Below, piece by piece: positions 1 through 8,295 of a DNA stretch of 12,698 nt. The notes below the pieces were generated by a model, which searched no databases, was not told the origin of the DNA, and saw nothing but the letters and a program-made list of their open reading frames with translations. The translations under genes and the position numbers were made by a program. The stretch covers positions 1 to 12,698 of the forward strand of contig FLMG01002229.1 in NCBI GenBank assembly GCA_900088475.1, given 5' to 3'. The stretch is from Hyphochytrium catenoides. Its lineage: Eukaryota > Sar > Hyphochytriomycetes > Hyphochytriales > Hyphochytriaceae. Position 1 is the stretch's first letter; each line of letters opens with the position of its first letter.

Positions 1-213
1 GTTGTAGCTGCTGTTCGCACGTTCGAGCAGGTTGCGTGGCGGGGGAGGATGCCAGGCCTCTTATTAGCCTCCACTCTGACGGAGCTAAAGCGAAGGACGA
101 TCAATAACGAGCCGAATACGGAGCCGAACAGTGAATCAACTCTGAACGGATATTTACTTCGTTGTCGAGTGGAAGAAATCTTGACGTTGTTGTCTTAGTG
201 GAGCGAGAGGATC
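1..213. other. 5' flank of the EFCAB10-like gene, no gene seen
   Basis: No convincing reading frame, RNA gene or TATA box is visible here. The stretch presumably holds the promoter and 5' UTR of the gene starting at 214. The only small pattern is a partial tandem repeat of GAGCCGAA around 109-128. Any gene further left is outside the window. Confidence 0.4.
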
Positions 214-875
214 ATGACCTCAAGCCCGATATTTGATCCTCGGGAAGAGAGCACACGCTATCTTGAAAAGCACAAGCTCCAAACTCTGTTCGAGGTGAGT
301 TGTAGAGTGGCGCTTATGCATTGATGAAAGACGAACCATTTTGTTGATATTGCGCTTCTACCAGGAGCTCACAACGATGCTGGTATATCATCAGCCAAAC
401 GATCCGAATGCCTTCTTGCTGGATGAACTAAAAAAGCGGAAATACATGCAGGAGTCCAAAAGATCCGTAGGTGGAGCTTGGTAGTTGGCCAACTATAGCC
501 TTTCGATGCTCAAATGGTTCTTGTACAGAACACATTCTTCACCGACGCTGATCTGCAGACGATGTTTGGTATGTTCGACATCAACAATCAGGGCAAAATT
601 TCTGGAGCCCAGTACCTCGAAGGTGATGATGTCGTAAGTCTCAAGCTATGTCTACCTGGAACTAATGCTGCGGCGTAGCGCTCAAGAGCCTTGGAATCAA
701 GAACCCTGCCTTTCCGATTCCTGACAGTGAGAAGAATCTGGATAGATTCGCCTTCATCGGTCTAGCGTAAGGGCTCTCGATTACTTATCCCGTTGGCTCT
801 TTGGAACTAACCGTGCCCACCAACAGGAGAAAAGAACTTAACCGCCATGCGGCCTCAAATATTGAGGAAGTTTAA
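214..875 (+). CDS. EFCAB10: EFCAB10-like RIIa-domain and EF-hand protein, 5 exons
   Basis: Exons are 214-294, 365-466, 529-622, 679-766 and 827-875, joined by GT-AG introns of 56-70 nt, giving 137 aa with stop TAA. Residues about 15-53 form an RIIa/DPY30-type dimerisation-docking helix pair: RYLEKHKL, then LFEELTTMLVYHQPNDP, then FLLDELKKRK. Residues about 69-99 form one EF-hand with loop D78-I-N-N-Q-G-K-I-S-G-A-Q89 followed by YLEALKSLGI. Position 12 of the loop is Gln instead of Glu, so calcium binding may be weak or lost. This domain order and length match animal EFCAB10. RIIa proteins of this kind usually dock to amphipathic helices in axonemes (family knowledge); the exact role is unknown. 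Introns 3 and 4 contain ACTAAT and ACTAAC branch-like sites. The start follows from the frame and the family-like N-terminus. It lies tail to tail with ERG28. Confidence 0.85.
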
Positions 876-960
876 AGTCAACTTTAGCTGGAGGAAAAGC
901 AAGAGCGATGGAGCTAAACCCCTCTGTGATCTAGATGCACAACTTGTGGACCCTAGATTG
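876..960. other. 85 bp gap between convergent stops
   Basis: The stop codons of the EFCAB10-like gene (+) and ERG28 (-) face each other across this gap. No AATAAA hexamer is visible on either strand here, so the two 3' UTRs very probably overlap or end at non-canonical signals. Confidence 0.6.
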
Positions 961-1516
961 TTACTTGCGTTTAGCAGACTCGGTGCCATTTCCATTCCCC
1001 AAGCACTGGTTCCAGAGCACCAGCATCCATACCGTTGAAATGCCTATAGGAACAGTGGTGTTAACTCCTGACGCTGGTCGCGGCGCCAACATTACCCACT
1101 TACTTGCGACAATACACGGCGACATAAAGGCTTTAACTGACATTGTCTCGTAATACAAAAGCTCTGTGCTGAAGTGAAATATTGCGTAGACAAACGAGAG
1201 CAAAGTCGCAATGTATATTCCGCGCTCATGTATGTGGAAGACGGAAAGAAGGCATAACGTGTTGGTGACTAGTGTCCATATAGCGAAAGTCCGGCCGTAC
1301 AGCAAAGAGACTACAAGGCAGTATCGTACAACGTCAGTGTCGGCTAGCATCAGCACAAGCAAAAGCCCTCTTACCTTGGTCCGGCCGCCTATCAAACAGG
1401 TACCCCTGAAACTTCTGGGGAAAGCCATAGCCCAAAACAACAGCGAAGATTCGCAAGGCGGCCACCAGCAGCAGCCAAAGCTGCAGCGCAGCTATTCCCT
1501 TATTTTCAGACAACAT
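961..1516 (-). CDS. ERG28: ERG28 sterol biosynthesis scaffold protein, 3 exons
   Basis: Exons in transcription order are 1516-1375, 1310-1104 and 1043-961, giving 143 aa with stop TAA; animal Erg28 is about 140 aa. The introns are 64 nt (GTAAG...TGTAG) and 60 nt (GTAAGT...CTATAG). Erg28 is an ER membrane protein that tethers the C-4 demethylation enzymes (Erg25, Erg26, Erg27) in sterol synthesis. Family signatures seen are LQLWLLLVAALRIF (first membrane helix, residues 11-24), GRTFAIWTL (53-61), HIHERGIYIATLLSF (73-87), then HFSTELLYYET (93-103), and a C-terminal helix beginning SPCIVAS (111-117). It ends in a basic tail, SAKRK, as in animal homologues. Four hydrophobic segments can be counted. 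Removing intron 2 restores the conserved last helix, which supports it as a real intron even though it is open in frame. The start ATG begins the family-like N-terminus. Confidence 0.88.
1044..1103 (-). other. ERG28 intron 2, open in frame (60 nt)
   Basis: The intron has donor GTAAGT, acceptor CTATAG and a GTTAAC branch-like site. Its length is a multiple of three and it has no in-frame stop. Retention would therefore insert 20 residues into the last membrane segment without breaking the frame. Confidence 0.75.
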
Positions 1517-2465
1517 TTTGTAGCTCTCTAGAATATACTGACAGCGTGTATGCGTATGCTTCTGTATGAAGGCAATGGCAAGCGGATTCCTAGGGCACTA
1601 TCTTGGCCAGCAAGAATAGACTGTGCTGTAATAATAGGTGACTCCAAGAGCGGCGTACAGTTAATGTACTGTCCTCCCACTCGAAACTATTGTGCTTTAC
1701 CTTAGCCCTGTAGTCGCCGAGAGCTTTGCGATAGATCGTACTATCAACAATCAGGATCCCGAAGGTCTCACCAATGCCACCCCGGAGCCAGGACTCAGAA
1801 TGGAACTCTTCTCAACCCGGACGTGAAGATGTGTAGTTGTACCCGTTCTTGAGCTTGCTGAAGACACCACTCATCTTTAGAGACACAAGCTGAGAGAGAA
1901 GCTTCACACAACATGCCAGGAAACAGATGCCAGTCTCCATTCTGTAAGTGTGTAGCTCTTTAACTCATTATTCCAGCATATAGTCGGTCAGATTCGTTAC
2001 CAAGGTCCGGCATACCATTGCCAAGAATCTTTGTGCACTTCCGCTTCTGATCCTTGCATTGATACCATAAAACAATAATATCCTGACAGCCTGGCTATCT
2101 TCTTGGCGTTAGAAACCTACTCTGTAAGGCGTAGTAATATGATTCTTGTGGTAGATCTAATTGCCGGGTTTGTAATGATTTTTGATTTTCGGATCGGCAG
2201 CTTCTGGTTCTAGAACTTCATCATCGCCAGTGAGGCGAAAATATCATTGAGTTCTGAACCTCAGACGAAGATTTGCGGCCACTTTAGCTCTACCAGGCCT
2301 CTGAAAGGCGGTGTACTGCGAGTATAGAGCCTGCTGCTGCAGCTTGGGAGGAAGTGAGCCTTGAACGTGAGTTAGTACTTGTCATCTAGGGCCTTCGGAG
2401 GGTTGGTTGTTACTTTATCCGTGTGCTAAGGGAAGCTTAAACTAGGCGGTCATTCTGTCAAAAAG
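1517..2465. other. Unresolved region between divergent ERG28 and CSE1
   Basis: No gene could be assembled in this 949 bp. It must contain the promoters of ERG28 (-) and CSE1 (+). The minus strand has gene-like traces. An exact TACTAAC at 2377-2371 precedes an acceptor-like TTCAAG (ending 2360) and a possible 54 nt intron (2413-2360). A frame follows that reads LPPKLQQQALYSQYTAF. A second stretch from ATG 1940 to 1593 is open for 115 codons apart from a single TGA at 1814-1812, and includes RGGIGETFGILIVDS. Other frames also have short open runs, so this could be chance, a decayed gene, or a gene with very short exons. I do not recognise a family. Confidence 0.35.
1593..1940 (-). pseudogene. 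Possible broken minus-strand reading frame
   Basis: Starting from ATG 1940-1938, directly after an acceptor-like CTTACAG, one frame runs 42 codons (METGICFLACCVKLL... to ...NYTSSRPG), meets TGA at 1814-1812, then stays open for 73 more codons to TAG at 1592-1590. The first half contains a hydrophobic segment and the second half contains GILIVDSTIYRKALGDY. It could be a decayed gene, a short protein ending at the TGA followed by 3' UTR, or noise. No family was recognised, and one stop in about 116 codons is not strong evidence by itself. Confidence 0.2.
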
Positions 2466-5400
2466 ATGAGCAACATTGATCCCAACCAGCTTAAGGAGGC
2501 GCTGCTTTGCACCCTCAGTCCCGATCTCAATCTTCGGGGTCAAGGTAGGCTTCCTATATCTGGTCTTCGAAGAGACACTAACACGGACCGGTTCTCCAGC
2601 TGAGAGCTTTCTCAGAAACGTCGAGAAGACCCCTGGCTACTCACTTGCCTTGTTGCAGCTACTACAGTCCTCGTCAGATGCAAAGCTATCTCAGATTTGT
2701 GCGGTTACCTTCAAGAACTTTGTAAAACGCTACTGGTCCGGGGTAAGGCCAGATTCTTATACTTCTCCCATAGCGGCGAAGTAACTGTTGTGCTATGATC
2801 ATTCACAGGAAGAGATTGAAGGAGGAAGAGGGAATGCATTACCAGAGTCGGATAGAGCTGCCATTAAGACACACATCGTAAACCTGATGTGCACTACGCC
2901 ACCTCTTGTTCAAGCCCAGGTTTGTCCCTCAACACCCTGTTGATCGTTCCCGCACAAGGTCTGAGCTACGGTCCCATTCAGATTTCAGAGGCACTATCTC
3001 TGATAAGCGTGCACGACTTCCCTGCCAAATGGGAGTCTTTGTTACCAGAGCTAATCTCCAAGCTCAGCACCTCCGATTGGAAGGTTACTCATGGCGTTCT
3101 CATGACTGCAAATTCAATCTTCAAGAGGTTAGTCAAAGGCCACTTCCAATCGAAGGGCTCTTACTCCAAGTGAGCTGTGTGAGCTCGTCTTCATTTACCC
3201 TCTGCCTCATTGTCTCCATGTGGTGCGCTTGGCAAACTGTAGGTTCCGCTATGTCTTCAAATCTGATGAGCTATTTCGAGAGCTAAAATACTGCTTAGAG
3301 CAGTTCCAAGTAAGCTGATGCAATCGCAACTTCCTTCCAAAGGAACTCAAAATCTAACCAACCGTATAGCAACCCCTGCTGCAGATGTTCAAGATGACCT
3401 CCGAGGCGATTACCGCCAATCAGAAGAACAAGGAGACACTTATTCAGATCTTCCTCTGTTTGCGTCTTCTTTGTCGCATTTTCTTCTCTTTAAACTACCA
3501 AGACCTTCCAGGTGGGAAAGACTTTGGCAGTTAGAGGGGCACCCAGCAGCGCCAAGGAAGAGTTCCAATAACTCGGCTGATCTCACGTTCCACAGAGTTC
3601 TTCGAAGATCATATCCAGGACTTTATGGGCTACTTCGCCACCTATCTCTCTTACGAGAACCCTCTTCTTGTGGACTCTAGCGAGGAGAATGAGCCTGGAC
3701 CCTTAGACCAAGTTCAGGCAGCTATAGTAGAGAACCTAATCCTCTATGCTGACAAGTATTTGGAGGAACTCAAAACCGAGAGGCTTCAGACCTTTACACA
3801 GGTTTGGAACCGTCCAGCTTCCCATCATATTTTGCCTATCTTCCACCTCTTCGTCCTCGTTTCTTTATACTTAAGAGGTTGTTGGAGTCTGAGAGGCCTT
3901 CCTCGCCTGCACCACAGCTACTTTTTTGGTTCTTCTATCTAATCTCACGTTCTCAAAGCTAACGTTCTGTGTTTGCAGCTTGTCTGGACCCTAACGACCA
4001 AAGTGACGACCCAACCGAAGCACGACATCCTCACTACCACCTGTATCCGCTTCCTTACCTCTGTCGTGAGCCAAGCGACCAACAAACCGATGTTCCAGGA
4101 TCCGAATACACTCAGGCAAATCTGTGACAATATTGTGGTGCCAAACCTAATGCTTCGCGATGAGGAGGAGGAGCTCTTTGAAGACAATCCAATGGACTAC
4201 ATCCGGAGGGACATTGAGGGAAGTGATAGCGATACGAGAAGACGGAGTGCTTGCGATCTTGTGCGCGGGTTGCTGAAGCAATTCCAGGAGCCAGTAACCC
4301 AGATCTGTCAGGGAATCCTGAGCAACATGCTCCAACGATATGCCGGGGATAGACAGCAATGGAAAGCTAAAGATGCCTCGGTAAGCCACACTCAGCTCTT
4401 CCAGATCTATCATATATCAAAGATTGGCTGTTTAAATTGCAGTAGTGGCCCTTCTACCTAAACCTAGCAGAAAGGCTAATCACTTCTGATTGCCATAGAT
4501 CAACCTTGTCATCGCCCTCGCCGTAAAGGCACAGACTAAAGCCAAGGGCGCAACCCAGACCAACGAATTGATAAATGTAATGGACTTTTTCTCCAGTCAC
4601 ATTTTGCCCGAGCTTCAGAGCCCCGAGGGAACAACCTCACCCATCATCAAGGCAGATGCAATCAAGTTTGTTTCTACCTTCCGAAACCAGGCAAGTTTCC
4701 TAAGGGCTTACCCTCTCCCATTCCTTCTTAGACTGAGACGTCCGGTCATTGGCAGAGCCTCTATCTATCACCTCCTATCTTTCCAACTGAAAGACACATG
4801 CCGGATGGTGTTGAATACTAAGTTGCTTGCCCGCAGATCTCCGCTGACATAATGAAGAGGCTCATCCCGCTGCTTATCAACCATATGCGCTCAGACCAGT
4901 TCGTCGTGCACACATACGCGGCTGCGTGCGTGGAGCGAGTCCTTACTGTGAAGGACAAGGGTCCTGATGGTCGACTGCACTATAGATTTGGACGGACTGA
5001 CCTGCAGCAGTTTCTGGAGCCTATCTTCACGGCTTTGTTTGGAATCCTAGAGCGTCCAAACTATCCTGAAAATGACTATGTAATGAAGGCTATCATGAGA
5101 GTAATCAACGTGGCGCAAGAGGATATCGTCAGTGCCGCAGATATTGCCATCCAGAAGCTAACAGCTGTCTTGGGAAGGATTTGCTCGAACCCCACCAACC
5201 CTCTATTTAGCCATTATCTCTTTGAGTCAATCTCTGTCCTTGTAAGGAACGCTGCCAAGACCAACGCGGTGGCTGTAGAGAAGTGTGAACAGCTCCTCTT
5301 CCCTCCTTTCCAGACGGTCTTGAGCATGGATGTCGAAAGTTTGGCGCCATATGTTTTCCAGGTAAGCAAAGGGTGTAGATTATTGGGGATCTGGTATTCC

Positions 5401-7500
5401 AGAGGCTTGAAACAAAGGCGAGAGGATAGGGACAGCTTCTCCAGAGGCGGTGTAAAGCTGACTCATAAATGAGACGAAGCGAGGGTCAACAGAGAAGCAC
5501 CTTCGATGGGAGAACGTCTAGATGAAAGAAAGCGGTTGGGAATAAGAGAAAGCCAATCTACCAGCTATACGGAAGAGAGATTCTGTGAAAATGTGCTCAC
5601 GAGACCAACTATGCATTCTTAATCCTTGTAGGTGCTGGCCCAATTACTGGACTTCAGACCTGGGGGCTTATCTCCCGCCTTCCGGAGTCTCTTGCAGCCT
5701 CTTCTCGCGCCACCCATGTGGGAGAGAAGGGCAAACATTCCCGCCATGACTAGGTTGCTGTGCTCGTATGTGAAGAAAGCGCCTCAAGAAATAGATGATA
5801 CTAGTCTCAAAGGTATTATGCACCTTGATCTCTGTACCAGGCAGAAGAAACTATCCGTCAGCCCGTACTACCGTTTTCTGCTGATATCAATGGTTGCTCC
5901 ATCCTTCTGCCAAGGTTGCTCCTTGACGAAAAGTCGTGATTGTCCTGCTGTGGCGGAGGCGCTGCACGCGCTTGCTTTTGGTTACTCTAAGGCTTAAATT
6001 GCCTTTTGCTGGGTTCCTTTCTAACATAAGTTCCTTATATTGCCTACGAGTTCTTCTTTGGTCCTGACAACATACCTCAGGCATCTTGGGGGTCTTTCAG
6101 AAGCTGATTGCTTCCAAGATCAACGAGCACCACGGTTTCGACCTCCTTCGCTCTGTCTTTGGAAAAATGGCCCTCCAGCAGTTTGGCATGCATCTGGAAA
6201 CTATAATTCGCCTGTTAATGACCCGTCTTTCCGCCAACATGACCGTTAAGTTTGCTACCGATTATGTTGTTGCTTTATCAGTGCTGTGCGGGAAGCACGG
6301 GGTAGAAGGCTTCATGCAGGTAAGAAGGATAAGAAGGACATTGCTTCAGTTCGAGGTTAAGAAATAGGCCAAAAGAGGGACCAGCTCTGCTGTGATGATG
6401 GGGTCTAGCTGATTCGCGACCTTACATGTTGGGAAAATCGGAGGTGGGGGAGAAGCTGAAGAAGAGTCCGTTTAGGTGCGGCGTTTTACCCTTAGTATCC
6501 CTAGTTTGGCAAGGCAGAGGAAGAGCATGAGTTTGTTCGATTACTAATTGGTCGCCCGCTTTCTTCTTTCCTTTCAAGGCATGTGAGGCCATCCAGCCTG
6601 GCATGTTTGTGATGTTTACACAGCAGGTGTGGTTTCCTAACGTGCGGAAGATCAATGGCAATGCCGAGAAGAAGACAGTGGCAATCGGCAGCACTCGCTT
6701 ACTCATAGAAGGACAACCTCTTCACAAGTCTCCAGACCTCCTTGTTATGGCAATAACTGGAATACTCAGCCTGCTGGAGCTGCCAACCGATAGGACTACA
6801 GACGAAGGTGGCAAGTTCGCTGCTTCACCTCCATAGAACCTTCTCCTTTCTTCTTCTAGGATCTACCTCAAGTTTCCTTGTTTTTAGTTCAAAACGCCTT
6901 CCTGTTCTGCCTTTTTTCTTTTTGCTCTAGTTTCACACTTCTATGGACCTCATGGCAATCTATCTTCAGGTCTCGATGACCTTTCTCCTTACTAACCCAT
7001 TATGGTTCTGAAGATGTTGACGATGAAGAGGGACTGGAGGAGTTAATGGGCTACTCGGCGGGGTTTTCCAAGCTTCATTTCGCTGCATCTGATCAGGACG
7101 ACTATTTTAAGGACCTCGATCCAAGAGTCTCTCTTGCCCAGGTAAGAAAGGCTATGCTCAGAGCTGGATAGGTCCAACGGTGGTGGGGTTAGAAACGCCA
7201 GCAAACTACCGCTGTGTGTGAATGACATGTGCTCATGAGTTTCTCTGTGATCAGGGCTTGGTGGCTCTTAACAGCAAGCATCCAGAGCTTGGGGTAAGCC
7301 ATGACTTCATCTACATTTATCTGATAGTTTTCTTTCATGGTTCTCCTCTCAAGTAACCACTCCACTTAGTTGCTTCTCATGCTCAAATCTTGTTTGCCGT
7401 CGTCCGTCTGCAGCTGAAGGAGCTCATCGGCAGCAGAGTGGACCCATCTGCTCAGCAGCTTCTGCAGCAATACTTCGTCCTTGCGAAGGTATCGTTCTGA
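2466..7500 (+). CDS. CSE1: Exportin-2 (CSE1/CAS), importin-alpha re-exporter, 16 exons
   Basis: Exons are 2466-2544, 2600-2742, 2809-2919, 2982-3127, 3243-3309, 3370-3511, 3596-3801, 3979-4380, 4499-4690, 4837-5361, 5632-5812, 6081-6319, 6579-6807, 7014-7141, 7255-7293 and 7414-7500. They join in frame to 971 aa, the length of human CSE1L. CSE1 is a HEAT-repeat karyopherin that carries importin alpha out of the nucleus with RanGTP. The N-terminal importin-beta-like region holds AESFLRNVEKTPGY and VTFKNFVKRYW (about residues 27-72). The Cse1 core includes HDFPAKWESLLPEL, NYQDLPEFFED and the family hallmark YIRRDIEGSDSDTRRR (372-387). The C-terminal CAS region includes VVHTYAAACVERVL, NEHHGFDLL and RLLIEGQPL. 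No stop or frameshift is present. The start context AAAAAGATGA is A-rich, and the N-terminus has normal family length. It is convergent with ADE4. The intron 9 donor is GC, and the intron 13 donor and intron 5 acceptor each have an in-frame alternative. Confidence 0.97.
3310..3384 (+). other. CSE1 intron 5 with two in-frame acceptors
   Basis: The donor is GTAAGC at 3310. An acceptor at CGTATAG (3369) adds the residues QPLLQ before MFKMTSEA, matching the PLxxLFK segment seen in other CSE1 proteins, so I chose it. A second acceptor at CTGCTGCAG (3384) would drop exactly five codons and stay in frame. A CTAACC branch-like site lies a little upstream of both. Confidence 0.7.
4691..4836 (+). other. 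CSE1 intron 9, a GC-AG intron
   Basis: Conserved coding sequence ends at TTCCGAAACCAG (4690) and resumes at ATCTCCGCTGAC (4837). The intron begins GCAAGT, a near-perfect U1 match with C at position 2, and ends CCCGCAG. No GT donor nearby keeps the frame and the conserved FRNQ motif. GC-AG introns are a known minor class spliced by the major spliceosome. Confidence 0.85.
6808..7013 (+). other. CSE1 intron 13, with TACTAAC branch site and ambiguous donor
   Basis: TACTAAC at 6990-6996 lies 17 nt before the acceptor CTGAAG (7013). The donor may be GTGGCA at 6808 or, three bases later, GCAAGT at 6811, which is identical to the GC donor of intron 9. Both keep the frame; the second adds one glycine (972 aa). 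The site falls in an acidic linker that varies between species, so homology does not decide it. Confidence 0.6.
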
Positions 7501-7664
7501 CCACATCTGGCTGGGGCAGCCCCGATATGACCGGAGAGAGGAGATTGACGATTAGAGAAGGAGGAGTGTCTTCCTGCTTGGAGTAGTAATTCACTTTCGT
7601 CTCTCTAACCGCTTAAATGCGGCACATTAGAGTCAGGTTTTAACCATATGTTAACGTGACACCC

Positions 7665-8003
7665 ATGACGTTGACGTATCAACTTCGAGCAACCCATCAC
7701 GAGGCTGATAGAGCGGGGTTTGGGCTTCGGTTGGTCGTTCCTCATGGATACTCGAAAAGAAATGTTGGTCGGCAAGAGTATTCAGAGATGATCGTCCGAG
7801 AGGAAAGGAGCTGCGAGCGGGACCTCCAGGGCGGACTTGGCAGGAATGGAGTTGCCATGGGTACTGTGAGCCTAATGTACCAGAGATGGCAGCAACACTA
7901 CTTTTATTTTGACGTGAGGAACGGTGTTGCGGCTGTTGAACAAAAGGAGCGCTGGACCTCCTTCAAAGAGATTGTCTCTCTTCGTCTAGAGCTCAATCTG
8001 TGA
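7665..8003 (+). CDS. Doubtful ORF downstream of CSE1, no recognised family
   Basis: An uninterrupted frame of 112 codons runs from ATG 7665 to stop TGA at 8001-8003 in the 3' gap. The product is charged and soluble (for example REERSCERDLQGGLGRNG) and ends LRLELNL. It has no signal peptide, membrane helix or motif I know. It is a single block in a region where every confident gene is split by introns, and it sits where the 3' UTR of CSE1 is expected. A chance ORF is the more likely reading, but an ORF of this length in unbiased DNA is uncommon enough to record. Confidence 0.2.
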   Translation: MTLTYQLRATHHEADRAGFGLRLVVPHGYSKRNVGRQEYSEMIVREERSCERDLQGGLGRNGVAMGTVSLMYQRWQQHYFYFDVRNGVAAVEQKERWTSFKEIVSLRLELNL

Positions 8004-8139
8004 GACTATTCACCTTTTGACCCAGATATCGAACAGGTTGTCAAAGGGAGGAGAGAATTTAAAGTCAAAGGCTGACTGACACATCAAAGTGAGGGAGGAC
8101 ACAGCTCTGCAGTGGCAGTTCAAAGGAGTTTTAATGTCT

Positions 8140-8145
8140 TTTATT
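8140..8145 (-). terminator. Candidate poly(A) signal for ADE4
   Basis: Reading the minus strand gives AATAAA about 150 nt past the ADE4 stop codon. It is the only canonical hexamer noticed in the gap between the two convergent genes. The assignment is inferred from position. Confidence 0.45.
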
Positions 8146-8295
8146 AGGTGACGATATATCTGAGCTATCACGAAGAGAAAGTAGGGAAGGTAAAGCGTTG
8201 ATCAGGATGAGTGAACATCACTGATGGGCGACAGGCGCAGAGGATGGAGAGAGAGGAGAAGTTAAGTAGTGCCACATCATGCCCGAGGCATTCTA

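Larger units (their letters stand above)
7501..8295. other. Gap between convergent CSE1 and ADE4 (795 bp)
   Basis: This stretch holds the 3' UTRs of CSE1 (+) and ADE4 (-). There is no AATAAA on the plus strand after CSE1. An unrecognised 112-codon plus-strand ORF lies at 7665-8003. Apart from that and the minus-strand AATAAA at 8145-8140, I see nothing. Confidence 0.5.

Noticed and set aside
961-1440. Single 159-codon minus-strand ORF as the whole ERG28 gene
   Set aside because: It reads through two introns. Splicing 1374-1311 and 1103-1044 recovers the conserved N-terminus and the last membrane helix and gives the family length.
1593-2360. Reassigned stop codons (TAA/TAG/TGA read as amino acids)
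   Set aside because: One minus-strand frame looks protein-like across several stops, but all four confident genes end at standard TAA or TGA and contain no internal stops, so the genetic code is standard.
1517-2465. PEX11-like peroxin on the minus strand
   Set aside because: A few short peptides (such as SNAKKIARLSGYY) recalled PEX11, but they lie in different frames with no consistent exon chain, so I do not claim it.
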